Assembly (NCBI GenBank): GCA_001949185.1
Contig: BDGG01000001.1
Span: forward strand, 9,182,464-9,246,463
Length of the DNA stretch: 64,000 nucleotides
Direction of reading: 5' to 3'
DNA from: Ramazzottius varieornatus
Taxonomy: Eukaryota; Tardigrada; Eutardigrada; Parachela; Ramazzottiidae
Shown: piece by piece, positions 47,477 to 62,061 of the stretch
Position numbering within the stretch: the first letter of the stretch is position 1
Layout: every line of letters starts with the position of its first letter
Program-made: the position numbers and the translations under genes
Notes under the pieces: generated by a model
What the model saw: only the letters and a program-made list of their open reading frames with translations
The model's database searches: none
Told to the model about the DNA's origin: nothing

Positions 47477-47956
47477 TTATTTCGAGCAGCCTTCGCGGGA
47501 TATTCGTCGCATAGCTCTGGCTACGGTTTTCATCTTATCCTCAAGGGTGGGAACCGGAGGAGCAACCTGAGTAATTTGAAGACTCTGAGAAAGCTGCATC
47601 AGTTGATCGAAACAAGTAAGGCAGAAAACTTTGGTAATGTTTACTGGTCGACGGGTTCGTCCTCCCTTTCCTTTGCCCTTGCCTTTGCCAGTTCGACCTT
47701 TTGCGACAGGCTTCTTGCCTTGAGACTTCTTCTTGCCTTGAGATTTCTTTCTTTGAGGTTTCTTTCCCTGGGGATTTTTCCGTATTCCGTGAGACTTCTT
47801 TCCGTCTCCTCGACGACTCTTACTCTTACGGCTGCTACATTGACTCTGCAAAACAGCGCCTTTGTCTAATATTACTAAACTGTAGATCAAGGGGGACTGT
47901 AAAGTGCGAACACAGAACTAGTGCCGAGAGGCTAAGCGAAATGCACTTACGGACAT
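47477..47956 (-). CDS. Small Lys/Gly-rich basic protein, sperm-nuclear-basic-protein-like
   Basis: Three exons: 47956-47951, 47845-47645, 47566-47477 (98 residues), all phase 0. Exon 1 is only ATG plus one codon (Met-Ser) followed by a perfect GTAAGT donor. Exon 2 is made of Lys, Arg, Ser, Gly and Gln: repeats of SQGKK and GKGKGK, with an SRKSKSRR start. Exon 3 is a short helix with a Cys and Arg pairs. The intron between exons 2 and 3 (78 bases) is open in frame, so retention would simply add 26 residues. Composition resembles linker-histone-tail or protamine-like chromatin proteins. DNA condensation is inferred; there is no conserved domain to prove it. It shares its exon plan with the Arg-rich gene at 49076-49544. 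Confidence 0.6.
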
Positions 47957-49075
47957 GGCAATGACGAAGGGCTAAAGTATTACAGATTTTACTGTTTCAA
48001 GTTACAGGAGGCAAGGTATTACAGAGACACTCCGTGAACAAAAGGAATGGCGCACGCAAAAGACTATGGTCGAACCTGAAGTCGACCTGGGGTTCTGGTT
48101 TCTTCGGGCGCGGCGGTTTTGTTGCCAAGACTTTCAAACAATGGCGAGCTAAGCATGGAGCCATCTTGCACTTTTAACTGCTTGCAGGAAGCATGGTTTT
48201 ACCCGCAAGAAAAAAAGAATGGGAGTGACGCAAAAAAGCACTTGCCTTTTTTATACCTGACGCTGCAGGCTTGGAGGTGGGAAAGAATGAATCTAACTGA
48301 AGACGACAATATCAGATTAGATTTTTAAAACAGTTCAGAGTACGATCTGTGAGCATTCGTACAGCCGTATTTCTGCAAAGTAGGAAGAGCTGACGGTGTC
48401 ATGCATATGTGTCATAAGCAACGGAGCTCGAAGCTGAGGTTAGAAAAAAGATATAACTAATAAAAGGTAGCATCTCCGATTACGTCATCTACTAGCCGAT
48501 GGTTTTCTGCCGTTCCACAGAGCTGGTCCTTCGAAGGGGTGGAAAGGAACGACAAACGGCAAGCCGGACTTCTTTCCGAGGTCCATCTGCCTTACAGCTA
48601 CGATAAGCGAGTGCTGCCGGATGCCGACTGAGATTTCAAACGCAGAACAGTTTTCTGGGTAAGGGGAAGACCCGGATGCGCCTTCAAGGAACGTAGAACC
48701 AGAAAGTTTTGGCTGCCGGGACTGATCTGACGCAAGACCAGCAGCTAGCTGGATGACGAGCAAATTTCCTGGTCAGGTGGCTGATGAGGTGCTTCGTCGG
48801 TGTATGGTTTTTTATGCAGCAAATTCAAGACGAAAGTTGCTTAGTGAAGAACTTTGATTTTCCAGCGATAAGTGAGGTCAGGAAGGACTGGATCGCGAAC
48901 AAAGGAAGAAGAGAGATTTCTACGTTACAGCAAATGCCGAGCAACGCTATCAAACGTTAAGTAAAGAAAGCACCGGGTGCGTATTTGCCGTTGTTGAGAA
49001 AGGTTCTCTGTCCTTGCGTTGTCAGTGGTTACAGTCGCTCCCAGGGGGTCGCTGAAAGAGCTGAGGTCCCGCTCA
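47957..49075. other. Intergenic between the two basic genes
   Basis: About 1.1 kb, which includes the upstream region of the Lys-rich gene. A 92-codon minus-strand frame at 48485-48763 is open but has no motif, start context or splice support, so it is left uncalled. Confidence 0.4.
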
Positions 49076-49544
49076 TCAATGCTGCAACAAAGAAAGGAGG
49101 GGCGTTGGAATGGAAAGTAAGGTGCGAATAGTTCAGAAGGCCAATTTTATATCCTCTGTAGAAGGGAGAAAATTGGGGAGGAACTTACTCGGCGTCGGTG
49201 CTTCGAGCCTCCTCGGCGGCCTCGTCCTCCGCGGCTGCGGCTGCGTCGTACGCGCTTTCCGTGACTGTGACGTCGGCTCTTGCTTCCGCGGCGGGCTCGG
49301 CTGCGTCTCTGACAATCACAAAGCGGGAACATCAGCTATGGCCACAACTGAGTTGAGCCAGAGTAATTATCTGCCAAACAGGCGTCACCTCCGCTCTTAA
49401 AGTACGCATTTCATTTCGAATTTTGAGTACCATCGACGAACCAGCTGAAATCAGTCTTGGTTTTCGGATACGAGGTCTCTCGTCTTATAGGCGGAAACTA
49501 TCTAGTCGATTTCCATGAGGACCTTACGGTATACTTACAGGCAT
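49076..49544 (-). CDS. Protamine-like Arg-rich peptide
   Basis: Exon 1 (49544-49539) is ATG plus one codon (Met-Pro) followed by a perfect GTAAGT donor. Exon 2 (49308-49189, after a TTGTCAG acceptor) is 40 codons in phase 0 and reads as RRSRARRG, KSRRHSHGKR, RRSRSRGGRGRRGG and a closing RRR; Arg and Lys together make up half of the residues. A GTAAGT donor follows; the best acceptor (TTGTTGCAG) gives a final exon 49081-49076 of one His codon and a stop, for 43 residues. Without that splice the frame would add about 14 non-basic residues. An MPRR start, short length and Arg/Ser/Gly content are hallmarks of protamines, which compact sperm DNA. The same exon is open in other frames (one Ala/Asp/Glu-rich), but only the Arg frame joins exon 1. 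Confidence 0.6.
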
Positions 49545-50857
49545 TGTGAGGGAGGGGGATAGATACTACAGATAAATTAACAGTATGGAGTACGTAATAG
49601 GTAATGCGACCGTTCTTCACTTGACAGAATCTGTAAATGATTTGTTCGAATGTCCTGCATGGCTACCAGAATTTCGTTTAGTTGCCAAGCTCTGCAGCTA
49701 AACAGCCTCGGTTGACCGGTCAGGCTTTGGATCCGTCCTGGTTGCATGGCGTACGCAGTGGACATATTCATCCATTCTTCCCATTTTCTGCGCTGCCATC
49801 GCAGCAACGCCCTGCTCCAAGCCCATGGAAGGGTCCTTGGAGTACCCGAGCACTCTTGCTGTACAGAGAGACAGGACTTTAGTCATGCAGGGAAATGGGA
49901 CTTGATGATGATGCGTAGCGATCTCAAGTCTTCAGTACAGAATACTGCGGGACGTACCTTAAATTAGCTTGCGACAGCGAAGAAGAATCGAAAAATATCT
50001 TTATTTGGGGGGGCCAAGTCGCCTGACCCAGCTAGTCCTTTTAAGCACCTTCACTCAGAAAACCCAATACATTAGCTGAGCACCTCGATCCGTTCGCGTA
50101 GTACAGCCTTCCCTCTGAATTTGAAACACGGAAGAATGTCGCCTAGGGATGCATGACACGGACTTCCTGGAATATTCGATGTCCCGCGTCGCTCTCTACT
50201 CCTATAGACCGCGCACCACGGCAGAGCTCGATCGGAGGCGGTGTGAGCGAGGCAGCCAGACTTTGAACGCCGAAGCCTGCTGAAGGACCCAAACGAGCTG
50301 GAAGTGGGATCGATCCAGGCTTAAGGTCACCTGGACTCATACTGTTGGCGGTTGTACGCCAATTCCTGCTCCAGAGCAGGCGCATCGTTTATGGACGTCC
50401 TGGTAGCTGTCGGATAAACAGCGAATCGATAGACAGATTGATGAGTGTATGTGTTCATAAGCTTGCACAGGAAGAGAGTGTCGTACGTAATCCGTGCAAG
50501 AAGGAAGAGGCATAGCTGCCGCAGGAGGAGGAGGAGGAGGAGAAGGAGGAAGGGAAAGCATGGCAGCCAGACTTTTCCTCATATACTTGGCCACTTGGCG
50601 ATGCGGCTTTATCGATCACCTCGCTGTTTCTCCCTTAATTCGCTGCTGCTGCTGCCTACCATCATGTGAGTATGCAGGCATAACTATCCCAGGAAATGCA
50701 CATCGTTGCCCGAGCCTATCGAGGAGGTATGCAGCCACCTTCCTTCTTCTCACCATTTTTATCCCTGAACTTCAAAGCTGTTTTGGTCTTTTGCCAGGTA
50801 GGCCACTCGCCTAACATCAATCTGTGCTTCGTCCGGAGTTAGTGGCCAAGAAGCAAG
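49545..50857. other. Intergenic, dynamin upstream region
   Basis: Contains the promoter of the Arg-rich gene and probably a non-coding 5' exon of dynamin. A purine GGA run lies at 50523-50552. No other gene is supported. Confidence 0.4.
50523..50552. repeat. GGA microsatellite
   Basis: A near-perfect run of AGG/GGA triplets about 300 bases upstream of the dynamin start codon. Confidence 0.8.
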
Positions 50858-54626
<3,769 letters not shown>

Positions 54627-55109
54627 ACCCACAGATATGTCGGAATACTCCATCTTAAATGACTTATCTAAAAAGAAGTCTATCATAAAAATAGCTACGA
54701 ATAACTTGTGGAGATTAATGTACAGTTTTAAGCACAGCTATCCTCAGTTTTGTCAAAGGTTTCAATACTCGGATCTCATATGAATACTGCAATTTGGAAA
54801 GTTGAAGTATTTGTGATCGATTCCGTAAATACGATTGGCGTTTTCCTGGTTTTGAACTTTTATCATGTGTTGTTCGCTCCTTGATTTTGAGATCTCTAGA
54901 GTATCAACTGGCCTCCCTTTTTGTGTTAACCAATATTCCGTTTTGATGTTACATCCCAGTGCTTTAACAGATAAAAACAAAAATGAAATTAACACTCACA
55001 ATGCTAGCAACAGATGTCTAGTCAAGGTATCAGGCACGCTGTGAAATCAGCAAGTAAAATCGCCATCGCCATTTCTTTGTTCAGAGTCAGCTTATGGGTA
55101 AGGGAAACT
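54627..55109. other. Convergent 3' intergenic region (dynamin / Ly6)
   Basis: Dynamin and the Ly6-type gene end facing each other across 483 AT-rich bases. No canonical AATAAA on the dynamin strand was found close to its stop. Confidence 0.4.
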
Positions 55110-55642
55110 TCAGGAGAATATCCTGGGCAGCAACGTGCATAGCGTTACAGTCATGGGAAGGAGGATGTTGACCAAGGGAGTATGGCGTTGTGGTCCGGCA
55201 CCGTTGCATAGGTCGGTGGTGCACATGCAGACGGATACTCCGCTATCATACTTGCACTCGATGATGTTGGTCCCGGGAACGCCGCATGCGCGGATAGTGT
55301 TGGCACTCACTTTAGCCTTGATGCAGGTATTGATGGCTCCTAATGGCGACTTGCAGTTCGTCTTCATCGATTCCGTCACGTCATCGCACGGGTCACCCGA
55401 TTTACAGACGTAACACGAATGTCCATAACACCCTGCCAGGACACGGAAGCATGTTGTTTCGTCGTCAAGGCAGGACATCGTTCGTAAAACCAAGCTTTTC
55501 CCAGTCGATGTCAAATGCACGGTTTTCGACGAAAACTCGTTAATTCTGCAGGGATCGACTTACCGGAAGCCAGCAGTGCAACAATGCAGAGAGGTATGCC
55601 TAGCTGGGTCCAGATGTCGTTGGTGAGAGGGAGGAGCTTCAT
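55110..55642 (-). CDS. Ly6/uPAR-type GPI-anchored surface protein
   Basis: Two exons (55642-55564, 55432-55110; phase 1) give 133 residues. Exon 1 encodes a signal peptide with a hydrophobic core (LGIPLCIVALLAS). Exon 2 holds ten or more cysteines with the three-finger pattern: a leading CYVC pair, internal cysteines, and the diagnostic C-terminal CMCTTDLCN. The last ~25 residues are hydrophobic (NILLPMTVTLCTLLP), as expected for a GPI-addition signal. Invertebrate members include channel and junction regulators; no specific ortholog is recognised. It acts at the outer cell surface (inference from topology). Confidence 0.85.
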
Positions 55643-56263
55643 GTGGACTGCTGAAGAAGAGGCAAGGCGTCTGGAGCTCGTCTAAAAGGTATACCATAAG
55701 ATACGTAAAGAGGGACTGTGCTGACAAAGCACGGGCAGCACTTTCTGGACCAGCCGTAATTTAAACTTCATTTTGCTATACTCATCACGTTAGATTGTTG
55801 GCGGGTAGGGGAAAAGTTTCCATATCAACAGCAGGAAGAGGCAGACGTGCCTTCCAGCCCAATGGTTTCGAGCACCATTCCCCTCTGTTCTCGGAAAACC
55901 AACCACAATTCTAACTTTCGACCGATGGCCATCATGGGCGAGTACGGCCTTTTCCTGCGAAGCTACCATTCAAATTTTATGACAGGAAGATACCACTAAG
56001 TACTAGTGAGTAACTTTGCGCCAAAGGCAGCCAGTATTTCGTCTGACCAGTACGAATGCCGGCATTTCCGCTTAGCGCTTCTTGTAGCTTTGAACGGAAC
56101 TTTACTTTACTGTACGTACAAGAGTAAAAGCGTGAAACGGCTATGCAGCGTGCAACAGAAGACGTGACCGTCCTGCCGGAGTCTCAGAAGCCAGAGTATT
56201 ACAGAGAACCCAAAAATACCAAAAAGAGTTTGTTATTGTAGAGATCAGTGGGAAGTGGTTTCC
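55643..56263. other. Intergenic, Ly6 promoter and Gly/Tyr-rich 3' end
   Basis: The 621 bases between two minus-strand genes show no repeat, RNA or additional reading frame of interest. Confidence 0.4.
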
Positions 56264-57860
56264 CTAGCGTCGTCCGTACTGTGTGCCGGAGGAGGTTCCG
56301 TAGCTGGAGGTGATGGGCCGTGTCATGTATGATCCTCCACTTTGTCCATATCCTCCGCCGCCGCTACCGTAGCTCGGCGTGATGGACACTTGCATGCTGT
56401 AACCAGTTCCCGTGTTACCGTAGCTAGAAAAGATTAGAATGGTGTCAATTCAATTGCAATTTTCTTCAAGTGACCAATAAAAAAAGAGTGATTGAGGCAT
56501 AGGGCGCATACCTTCCAAGACCACCTCCGTAGCCCGTCGAGGCACCGCCGTAACCGCCACCGGTACTGCCGTATCCACCCGTCATGCCACCATAGCCACC
56601 CGTGCTTACTCCGCCGCCATATCCCCCGGTTTGTCCACCATAACCTCCCGAAGAAACTCCTCCGTAACCTGCGCCGCTGCTCCCATAACCTCCCACAGCT
56701 CCACCATACCCACCGCCCATCATACCGCCGTATCCTCCCGAGCTTCCTCCATAGCCGCCAGACTGTCCACCATAGCCTGCCGACATTTGTCCATAGCCAC
56801 CGCCCCCCGAGTTTCCTCCGTAGCCCGACTGCATGCCGTAGCCGCCCATCTGTCCGCCATATCCTCCTCCCAGTCCGCCGCCACCATAACTCGTGCCCTG
56901 CCCTCCGTAACCTCCGCCCGATCCTCCATATCCACCCGTCTGTCCCCCACCGTATCCTCCAACCATGCCTGTCGAGCCATAGCCTGCGGACTGCCCTCCA
57001 TACCCTCCGCCAGAACCTCCTCCGTATCCTCCTGTGTTGCCAACTGAACCATATCCGCCACTTTGGCCACCGTATCCGCCCATCATGGAACCGCCATATC
57101 CTCCAGATGTTCCTCCATATCCACCGCTGCTTCCTCCGTAGCCACCGCTCTGGCCATAACCACCACTCATACCACCGTATCCTCCTGTCCCAAACCCTCC
57201 GCCATATCCACCGCTCTGGCCACCGTAACCTCCATAGCCTCCTCCCAGACCGCCACCACCGTAGCTCGAAGAACCGCCGTATCCCGTGCTGACGCCTGTT
57301 GAGCCGTAACTGTTTAGACCAGACGATCCAAATCCCCTATAAACAACACATTGATATTTTTCTTGAATAATTTTCTCCAATTTTCGTCGTTGACGGGTTG
57401 AAGAAAATCTCAGTCAAATTAAGCCAAATCAGAAAGATAAGAAATGTCCGAAATACAGTCCAGTTCTATGCTAGCCAAGACTTATACATCCTGAGAAACA
57501 TAGAGTCGAACTCTGTGCGCCATGAAGGCTCCCTGACATTCATTAATTTGTCTTGTGGAATCTAATATTAATAACAATATGAAAAGCAAGCAAGATTAAA
57601 GTCTTACCCTCCGCCGCCACCATAGCTGGCGCCAGTGCTCCCATAGCTGAAACAGATCAAAGAGTATAGTTTGACTGTATGATAAGACAAGCCGCATTAT
57701 GTAACGTTTTCGTTTCAGGTAGTGGGGCCGGGAGAGCAGACTGAGGAACGAACCTTTGGCCTCCTCCGGATCCGTAGGTACTTCCGGTCTGACCATACTG
57801 CGCTGTGGTCGGCGATACTAACAAGTACAAGGCCGTGGAAAATATCAGCCTGTATTCCAT
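56264..57860 (-). CDS. Secreted Gly/Tyr-rich structural protein
   Basis: Four exons: 57860-57754, 57646-57608, 57336-56512, 56423-56264 (376 residues), all introns phase 2. A short signal peptide (core IFSTALYLLVSPTTA) precedes a mature protein dominated by GGYGG, GGYGS and SGGYGG repeats, with scattered Ser, Gln and Met and almost no charged residues until a short C-terminal segment (VSITPSYG, MTRPITSSYG, QYGRR). This composition is typical of cuticle, eggshell, silk or adhesive proteins, where Tyr may be cross-linked; the tissue is unknown. The mature region has no cysteine. The large exon is open on the opposite strand too, an artefact of the triplet bias. Confidence 0.85.
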
Positions 57861-59217
57861 TCCGATATTAGAGCTGCCCAGATGCTGCCTGATCAAGTCT
57901 GGTGATAGTGAAGGAGGCAAGAACCAGGAAGTAGACGTGCGTCTTGGTTGTCGATATGGAAATGTAAAGTGAGCAGCCGGCGACTTATGCGATTGACCGG
58001 ATATAAGAAATTTATATGGAGAGGGTAATGATGGGTAATATTTGGAAATTATGTATGTCGGTAGTGTGCAGCGTGCGGGAGGTATTGACGAGAGCGAGCT
58101 GGACAGCGGACAATCTGTATGCACAGACTGGGTGTTAGCTCTTCTCTGCTCTCTCACAGCTGACAACAAATGTACCGCGCTTGTCAACAAGCCCGGTTGC
58201 ATCGTGGCCTCCTTTGAGACGCACAAGACCTCACGGCAGACGGACAGCACAAGGCACAAGCATCCATTCTGAGAAACGAGCCGCAAAATAGAAATTAAAA
58301 TGTCGTCCGAAGCAGCCAAGAACCCTTCGGTGGACTATAATGGTACATCATCCATCACAGAAGCTTCACTGTCAAGTGTGTACATGCTCTCTTGTTTCAT
58401 GTTGATATATATTACGTATCACTGCACACACATTGTGATGATGCGCCTTTAGAAGTTTGTTAGCTCCATGATTATGCCTGTGATACCGCGCATATGAATT
58501 CAAGATGTCAACATCAACGTTCGGCTACTGTAGAACTATGCCACGTCACCGTGTTGAATATGTTCGTCACTTGTTCGACCTTTGGTTGACTGTTGAATAC
58601 GTTTCTCTTGACCAAGCCTTCTCAGCATTACGACACGAGCCGTTTCTACTGAGATTCAGTTATCGGTTCTACTCTTCGGGCTCGCCGAAAATATAGGCTG
58701 TTTTCTGTTCCGGAACTCCCACCCACCACATCATTAAGACACGTGATGTCAGGTTTTATACAGGAGCTGCACAGAAAGACGATTGATCGATGTTGGTTTT
58801 AAGAGCATCAGTTTCGGCTTATAGTTTAATCGGTCATCTTCACAACTTACGCATAAGCTTATCCTCTCGAGTGAGGCTTAAGGGATCACCAAGACGAAAG
58901 CAAGTTCTGGGTCATGTGCACAAGCTAATAAGTGTTTTTTTTGTTGCTTCATTTGGCTAAGGAAGGCTTTTGGTGAAGCTGAGGTACCCTAATTTCGTTT
59001 TATTACTTTTTGTGGTGATTATTTCGTTGTAGCAAAAGTGCGCAATGTCAAGCTTGCTTTGCCTTTTGGTGCTTTGCGAATTTTACACGAAACAAATGCA
59101 GTTGCGAAGAGAATCAAAATACGACAGTGGACAATGAGCCAATGGTCAACGCCATAGTAACTAGTCGCCCAGAACACGATGAAGTCATAACAAGTGCATC
59201 GATGGAATGGGTGGCGT
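57861..59217. other. Intergenic upstream of the Gly/Tyr-rich gene
   Basis: About 1.36 kb. It includes the Gly/Tyr-rich promoter (possible TATA box at 58011-58017) and the 3' flank of the Gln/Ala-rich gene. Other open frames are short and lack motifs. Confidence 0.4.
58011..58017 (-). promoter_or_regulatory. Possible TATA box of the Gly/Tyr-rich gene
   Basis: ATATAAA on the minus strand, about 150 bases upstream of the start codon. The spacing is compatible with a 5' UTR of roughly 120 bases. Assigned by sequence and position only. Confidence 0.35.
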
Positions 59218-60812
59218 TTATTTACGGCCGGGAGCAGGGGTGACGACGGGCCCGGCGGTGGTGGTGATGTTCGTTCCGTTGACAGCCCAATAAGGAGCGT
59301 CCGTGCGGATGTATGGCTATAGAAAGGAAATGGGTTACGAAAATTTCTCCCAAAAGATAGCTGGCAAATTATAGAAGGAGGGAACCGACCTTGAGTCCGA
59401 AGACGAACTCGTTGTCAGCGATGCCACGTTGATTTCCGTAACCGACGTAGCCACCGTTGGCCAAATGCATGCCGTTTGCTCCCACACCGCCTTGACGGGC
59501 AAGATCGGGTGCTCCTCCCTGTCGGGCAGCCTGTCGATGTTTGCCGTGAGTCTTGTGAGCGGCCTGCCTGGAAGATTCCTGGTGAGCGGCAATCAGGGCT
59601 TGCTGGTGAGCCACCTGTTGGGCGTGTTGCTTGGCCTGTTCGGAGGAGACCCAAAAGCATATTCATATCAGAAGTTTCATTCTAGGCTGAAGTTAGGCCA
59701 AGGACCATAAGGCTTTTCTTCGCGCGGATCGGACATTTTATGGACGAACCTGTTGAGCGGCCTGAGGTCCTTGTGCGTGTTGTTGCTCAGCTGCGGGTTG
59801 GGACTGTTGTTGGGCTGCAGCTCCACGGACCTTTCGTTCCGATGGAGCGGCCTGTTGCTGGGCGGCTTCCTGGATGTTCAGGGCCGCTTGACGGGCAGCA
59901 GCCTGTTGGGCAGCGAAATTCTGTTGTGCCATCAGCTGCAATCAATCAATGAGCACTTCGAACAGTAACCAACAGCAACCGTAACCATGCCTAATGGCGA
60001 CCCATGGTAATGGGCTTAGGAAAGCTGCATATCACTAGATATTTCCCTTTTGGGATCAATCGAACAACCCGCCACAAATACAGTATAAATTGATGATTAT
60101 ACAGATTGTACACAAAATTCATACTGTATTTGTCAAGATAACTTCAGACTTGAAAGTTCAATTTCCGTTCCGTTTCTAACTTCTGATGAGGTAATTCACG
60201 TGCCATCAGCTCCTGCCAATTTCAGTGCTGTTGTGTTTGTCGATCTGTATCCAAGTGATTGTAAGTTCTATTCTAATTCATTCCTTGGATACTCACAATT
60301 TTTTTTGAAAAACGGTCTTTAAGAAAGCCCCGAGGGTTCGCTGAGGTCTTCGATCAAAATCGGTAAGTTGACCTATGAAGCTCACAACCAAGTACGAAAT
60401 ATGTGAAAGCCCAGCAAAGACTACTAGCTGGGATAAGTTGATCAAGTAAAATGTAAGAAGAACTTGCCTGTTGGGCCATAGCTTGGTTAGCGGCAGCCTG
60501 GGCTGCGGCTTCCTGCTTGACGGCCTCAAGAGGCATCTGCTGGGCTAGCTGCTGGGCCTGCAGGCGTTCCTGGAGCTGGCGAGCTTCCTCCATCTCCTGC
60601 TCGTAGGCTTGTTGACGGGCGGCCTCCTCCTCGTCATTGCCGTAGTAGTTGCGACCGCGATGTTGTCGGCTCATCCTTCGCTGGTAGGCCAGCTGTCGTT
60701 CGAAATCCTCGTCATCGGAATAGTAATTAGTGTAGGCGGGACCGCTGCCGAAGGCCTGGACGGAAGCGACCAGGGCTACGCCCATAAGGGCGGCCAACAG
60801 CATGACGTGCAT
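59218..60812 (-). CDS. Secreted Gln/Ala-rich protein
   Basis: Four exons: 60812-60468, 59935-59750, 59635-59390, 59316-59218 (291 residues), all phase 0. The start has two close ATG codons (60812 and 60803) before a signal peptide ending VASVQAFG. An acidic/Tyr segment (NYYSDDEDFE) and Arg/Tyr patch follow, then a long Gln/Ala helix-forming region (AQQLAQQ, AAQAAANQAMAQQ, QQAAARQAALN), a His/Gln stretch, a Gly/Asn segment, and a C-terminal NGTNITTT tail with a glycosylation site. I do not recognise the family; an extracellular structural or coiled-coil role is inferred. Intron 1 has a GC donor (CAG then GCAAGT); the Gln/Ala frame on both sides requires it. Confidence 0.8.
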
Positions 60813-61683
60813 GTTTTTTGGGAAAACTGGGAGAACACTCGCGGAGTAATACAGTGCCTTGGCTCTCTATGTGGACTATAGAGGCTAAGGAACAGTCAAC
60901 CTGTCGATGGAGCGCGACTGGAATAGCGTTTAATATGACCGCTCCGAGAGCAACGTAACCTCAACTAATTTGACCAGCACCTGCCATTTCTGCCATTCTT
61001 ATCCTCTTGGCAACACAACACTGCAAATTCCGTTCCTACAGTAATTTACCGGTTATCATCAGCTGAAAGTAACCACTGTCCACCTTCAAGGTCAAACGTA
61101 AAGCAGGGAAAAAGCGACGAGCCTTCGCCGGTACGGCGTCAAGATTTGGGACCCAAGAAGTCTTATTAGACGGTAAATAGTACGATCGAAGGTTCGGCCC
61201 CTGGTCTAGTTAAGCCACAGTCCAAACAGGTGTCATCGAAATGGCAAGTGGACGTCCAAACGGAAAAAGACCGTTTTAGTGGTGAGCGACCTTCCAAACA
61301 AATTTCTCTGTGAGTTGCTTGGCCCATTAGTTGCAGCTATCAGCTTGATGCAGTGGAAAAAAGGGATCGAGCTTTTCGCGGGGCAAAACTTCCGCGATCG
61401 GCTGGCGAGACTTGAATCTGGCTTTCTATCACTACAAACGGCAGACTTTACAGCCTGCTGTGTCGACATTGATTCTTCCGCAGCTGACTTATTACACATT
61501 CAGATAACTTTTATTTCAATACTCAACAACGTTCACTAGTCTCGACGATCGACTCACTCAAAGCACAGAACAATTCTAGCCTTATAACGTACCAAACCTA
61601 CACAACCAGCATTTCGAACGCTTGAAGAACTCCATTGCAAGCTCTGAACGAAAGAAACTGCCGGGACTCGAGGACAACGGATA
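60813..61683. other. Intergenic between two secreted-protein genes
   Basis: 871 bases containing the promoter of the Gln/Ala-rich gene. Open frames of up to 88 codons overlap on both strands without motifs; nothing is called. Confidence 0.4.
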
Positions 61684-62061
61684 CTAGGGTGTTTTAACGG
61701 TGATGGAAGGAGTGGTGGAATTCTGGTCAAAGGTCTTTACGAAAGGCATGAGGCCAAAGATGTAGTCCATGTCGGTCATAGGGTTAAAGGCTTGTCGCAT
61801 CATCTTCGGAGCTTGCTGACGGACTGGCTCATCTTTCGACAAAGCTAAAGGGTGCACAATATACTTATGAGAAAATCAGATATGCTGTGATGGATGGCCA
61901 AGCTGGCCAGGGCGTCAGTTACACTGACCGCGCTGTCGTCTCCAGTTGGGTCCTTTGGTTCCCATGTAGATGTCGCTGCGCCAGTCTCTGCATAACAGAC
62001 CGTCCCAGCACAAGCCGAGGCATACGATGCCCAGCAGTAACGATACTTGGCTAACTGACAT
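61684..62061 (-). CDS. Small secreted protein, 97 residues
   Basis: Two exons (62061-61929, 61844-61684; phase 1). The N-terminus is a clear signal peptide (VSLLLGIVCLGLCW) followed by two Cys-containing residues, a Trp/Arg/Asp segment (RDWRSDIYMG), and a charged middle. The second exon encodes Met/Phe-rich hydrophobic patches (PKMMRQAFNPM, YIFGLMPFV) and a Ser/Thr tail. There is no cysteine framework after the leader and no obvious dibasic-flanked amidation site, so a classical neuropeptide precursor is unlikely. Family unknown. Confidence 0.65.

Noticed and set aside
49110-49400. Plus-strand Gly/Arg/Val-rich frame opposite the protamine-like exon
   Set aside because: It is the complement of Arg-rich coding sequence and lacks any supporting splice or motif evidence.
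56492-57302. Long plus-strand open frames (His/Arg/Ser-rich and Ser/Thr-rich) opposite the Gly/Tyr gene
   Set aside because: They are the complementary reading of GGY codons; the minus frame has a signal peptide, splice sites and stop, so the plus frames are artefacts.
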